Origin: an uncultured Candidatus Nitrosopelagicus sp.
GTDB lineage: Archaea > Thermoproteota > Nitrososphaeria > Nitrososphaerales > Nitrosopumilaceae
Direction: 5' to 3'
DNA: 5,523 nucleotides
Assembly: GCA_937896695.1 (NCBI GenBank)
Contig: CALBOT010000022.1
Span: forward strand, 1-5,523
How positions within the stretch are numbered: position 1 is the stretch's first letter; the number at the start of each line of letters is the position of its first letter. The notes under the pieces are model-generated. The model was not told where the DNA came from and ran no database searches. It was given only the letters and a program-made list of their open reading frames with translations. A program made the position numbers and the translations under genes. Positions 4,570 to 5,523 of the stretch are shown here, one piece after another.

Positions 4570-5331
4570 ATGAAAAAAATGATGTTTTTGATTCCATTAT
4601 TACTTTTGGTACAACCAGCTTTTGGAGAAATAATTGTTGAAAATGATCAAACCTACATAGGAAATGATGGCATGATGCACATAGTTGGCGAAATTAAAAA
4701 TGATTCAAAGTCTCCGGTAAATAAAATAAAAATCACAGCCATACTTACCGATGAAAATGGAATAGTTATAGATGAAATTAACGGAAAGATAATGTCTAAT
4801 ATTTTAATGCCAGGAATGAAAGGAAGTTTTGATATTATTACAAATGAAAGAAACATCCATGAATCTTTTGATTATGATTTAGGTTTTGAATACAAACTTG
4901 CAGCCCCAAAGAATCAAGTGATTGAAGTTGTTTCATCAGAAATGAAGAGAGACCAATTAAATAATTTGATAATTTCAGGAACTATTGAAAATAATGGAGA
5001 AATCACTGCCAATATGATCAACATTGTTGCAACATTGTACGACAGAGATGGTAAAGTGTTAACGGTTTCAAAAGTTCAAACACAACCAGATTTTTTGAGA
5101 GCTGGTGAAGAAAGTCATTTCGTAGTTCCAATTTATGAGAAGAATCAATCAATGGATGTAGTAGATTACAGCATAATTGCAGAATCAGATGAATATGCAG
5201 CCGTTCCAGAATTCCCATTAGGCACAGGTGCATTGCTAATAGTTTCAGTATCATCATATGTCATTTTTTCAAGAAATCCTGAAAAAATTACAAATGCATT
5301 AGACAGATGTTCAAAGATTCTAGTTCGATAA
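4570..5331 (+). CDS. Secreted surface protein with two FxLYD-like domains and PEFPLG C-terminal anchor
   Basis: This is a 253-residue protein. The N-terminal signal peptide (MKKMMFLIPLLLLVQPAFG, 1-19) has a plausible cleavage before E20. Two related beta-sandwich repeats follow, about 20-110 and 116-205. Each has a strand of the type IVGEIKND or ISGTIENNG, then a segment ITAILTDENG or IVATLYDRDG, the latter carrying the A-T-L-Y-D form of the FxLYD motif, then a late PGMKGSF or RAGEESHF turn. FxLYD domains are extracellular beta domains, probably for adhesion or interaction; substrates are generally unknown. The C-terminus has VPEFPLG (212-218), a hydrophobic segment (219-234) and S-R-N. This resembles archaeal PEF/VPEFP C-terminal sorting or anchoring signals. 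Unusually, 17-19 further residues (NPEKITNALDRCSKILVR) continue after the membrane segment. Expected location is the cell surface, held by the C-terminal helix. The gene has its own leaderless-type promoter and two stop codons in tandem (TAATAA). Confidence 0.85.
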   Translation: MKKMMFLIPLLLLVQPAFGEIIVENDQTYIGNDGMMHIVGEIKNDSKSPVNKIKITAILTDENGIVIDEINGKIMSNILMPGMKGSFDIITNERNIHESFDYDLGFEYKLAAPKNQVIEVVSSEMKRDQLNNLIISGTIENNGEITANMINIVATLYDRDGKVLTVSKVQTQPDFLRAGEESHFVVPIYEKNQSMDVVDYSIIAESDEYAAVPEFPLGTGALLIVSVSSYVIFSRNPEKITNALDRCSKILVR

Positions 5332-5336
5332 TAATT

Positions 5337-5344
5337 CTTATACA
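5337..5344 (+). promoter_or_regulatory. TATA-like box for the gene at 5367
   Basis: CTTATACA is centred 26.5 nt upstream of ATG 5367. The spacing and the near-identity to the box at 3713-3720 support a leaderless start at this ATG. Confidence 0.55.
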
Positions 5345-5366
5345 CACATACAAGAAAGAAAATTAA

Positions 5367-5523
5367 ATGACAATTTCTGATGAAAATAAAAAATTTTTAG
5401 AAGATTTGTTACAATACTATATTGATCAGGCAGATTCCTATAATCAATTTGCAAACGAATACAATGAATTTTCAAATTCCAAGAGAGAAATTGCGTTTGG
5501 AGTTATAATAGGTACGGTATATT
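5367..5523 (+). CDS. Putative membrane protein, N-terminal part (3' truncated)
   Basis: ATG 5367 opens a frame that stays open for 52 codons to the window end. Residues 1-40 (starting MTISDENKKFLEDLLQYY) are polar, acidic and predicted helical, rich in Asn, Tyr, Glu and Gln. From about residue 41 (REIAFGVIIGTVY) the sequence turns hydrophobic, as at the beginning of a membrane helix, so the N-terminal helix is probably cytoplasmic. A well-spaced TATA box precedes the ATG, 35 nt after the FxLYD gene. Too little is present to assign a family. The gene follows two other envelope genes on the same strand. Confidence 0.7.
   Translation, partial: MTISDENKKFLEDLLQYYIDQADSYNQFANEYNEFSNSKREIAFGVIIGTVY

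Noticed and set aside
5018..5257. Minus-strand 79-codon Leu-rich frame
   Set aside because: It is antisense to the second FxLYD domain and anchor; its Leu/His composition is typical of complement of this gene's codons.

Overview
The window looks like chromosomal DNA from an ammonia-oxidising thaumarchaeon (Nitrosopumilus-like). This is inferred from strongly AT-rich coding sequence, archaeal TATA-type boxes about 26 nt upstream of several start codons with almost no Shine-Dalgarno sites (leaderless transcripts), GTG/TTG starts, a membrane-anchored DsbA-like thioredoxin, a stand-alone Lrp/AsnC ligand-binding domain, and a surface protein ending in a VPEFP-type C-terminal membrane segment. No database search was possible, so the taxonomy is an inference.

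Left edge (2-394, +): the C-terminal part of a BtuF-like (cobalamin/metal-chelate) ABC-transporter substrate-binding protein, cut by the window edge. It converges with a minus-strand block. That block, read 5' to 3' on the minus strand, holds a 41-residue protein with a CSSC motif (1901-1776), a membrane-anchored DsbA-like oxidoreductase with a CHMC active site (1721-1041), a four-helix membrane protein with an intramembrane CSC motif whose ATG directly follows the dsbA-like stop codon (1040-564), and possibly a 26-residue microprotein (485-405). The first three make a plausible envelope thiol-redox cassette.

Centre (1902-3429): a divergent intergenic region leads into a DEAD-box RNA helicase with all the canonical motifs and an Arg/Gly/Ser/Tyr-rich tail containing three perfect 24-bp repeats. 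Unlike its neighbours, the helicase seems to have a leader of roughly 55 nt. Two mutually exclusive hairpins can be drawn in that leader, which would suit a temperature- or helicase-responsive switch.

Right part (3474-5523, +): five closely spaced genes on the same strand as the helicase. They are a stand-alone Lrp/AsnC (RAM) domain protein, a 96-residue protein of unknown function, a TTG-started single-pass membrane protein with a helical outer domain, a secreted two-domain FxLYD-type protein with a PEFPLG C-terminal anchor, and the first 52 codons of a further putative membrane protein. TATA-like boxes before 3738/3741, 4570 and 5367 suggest several short transcription units rather than one operon. 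No mobile element, CRISPR array, rRNA or tRNA was seen.
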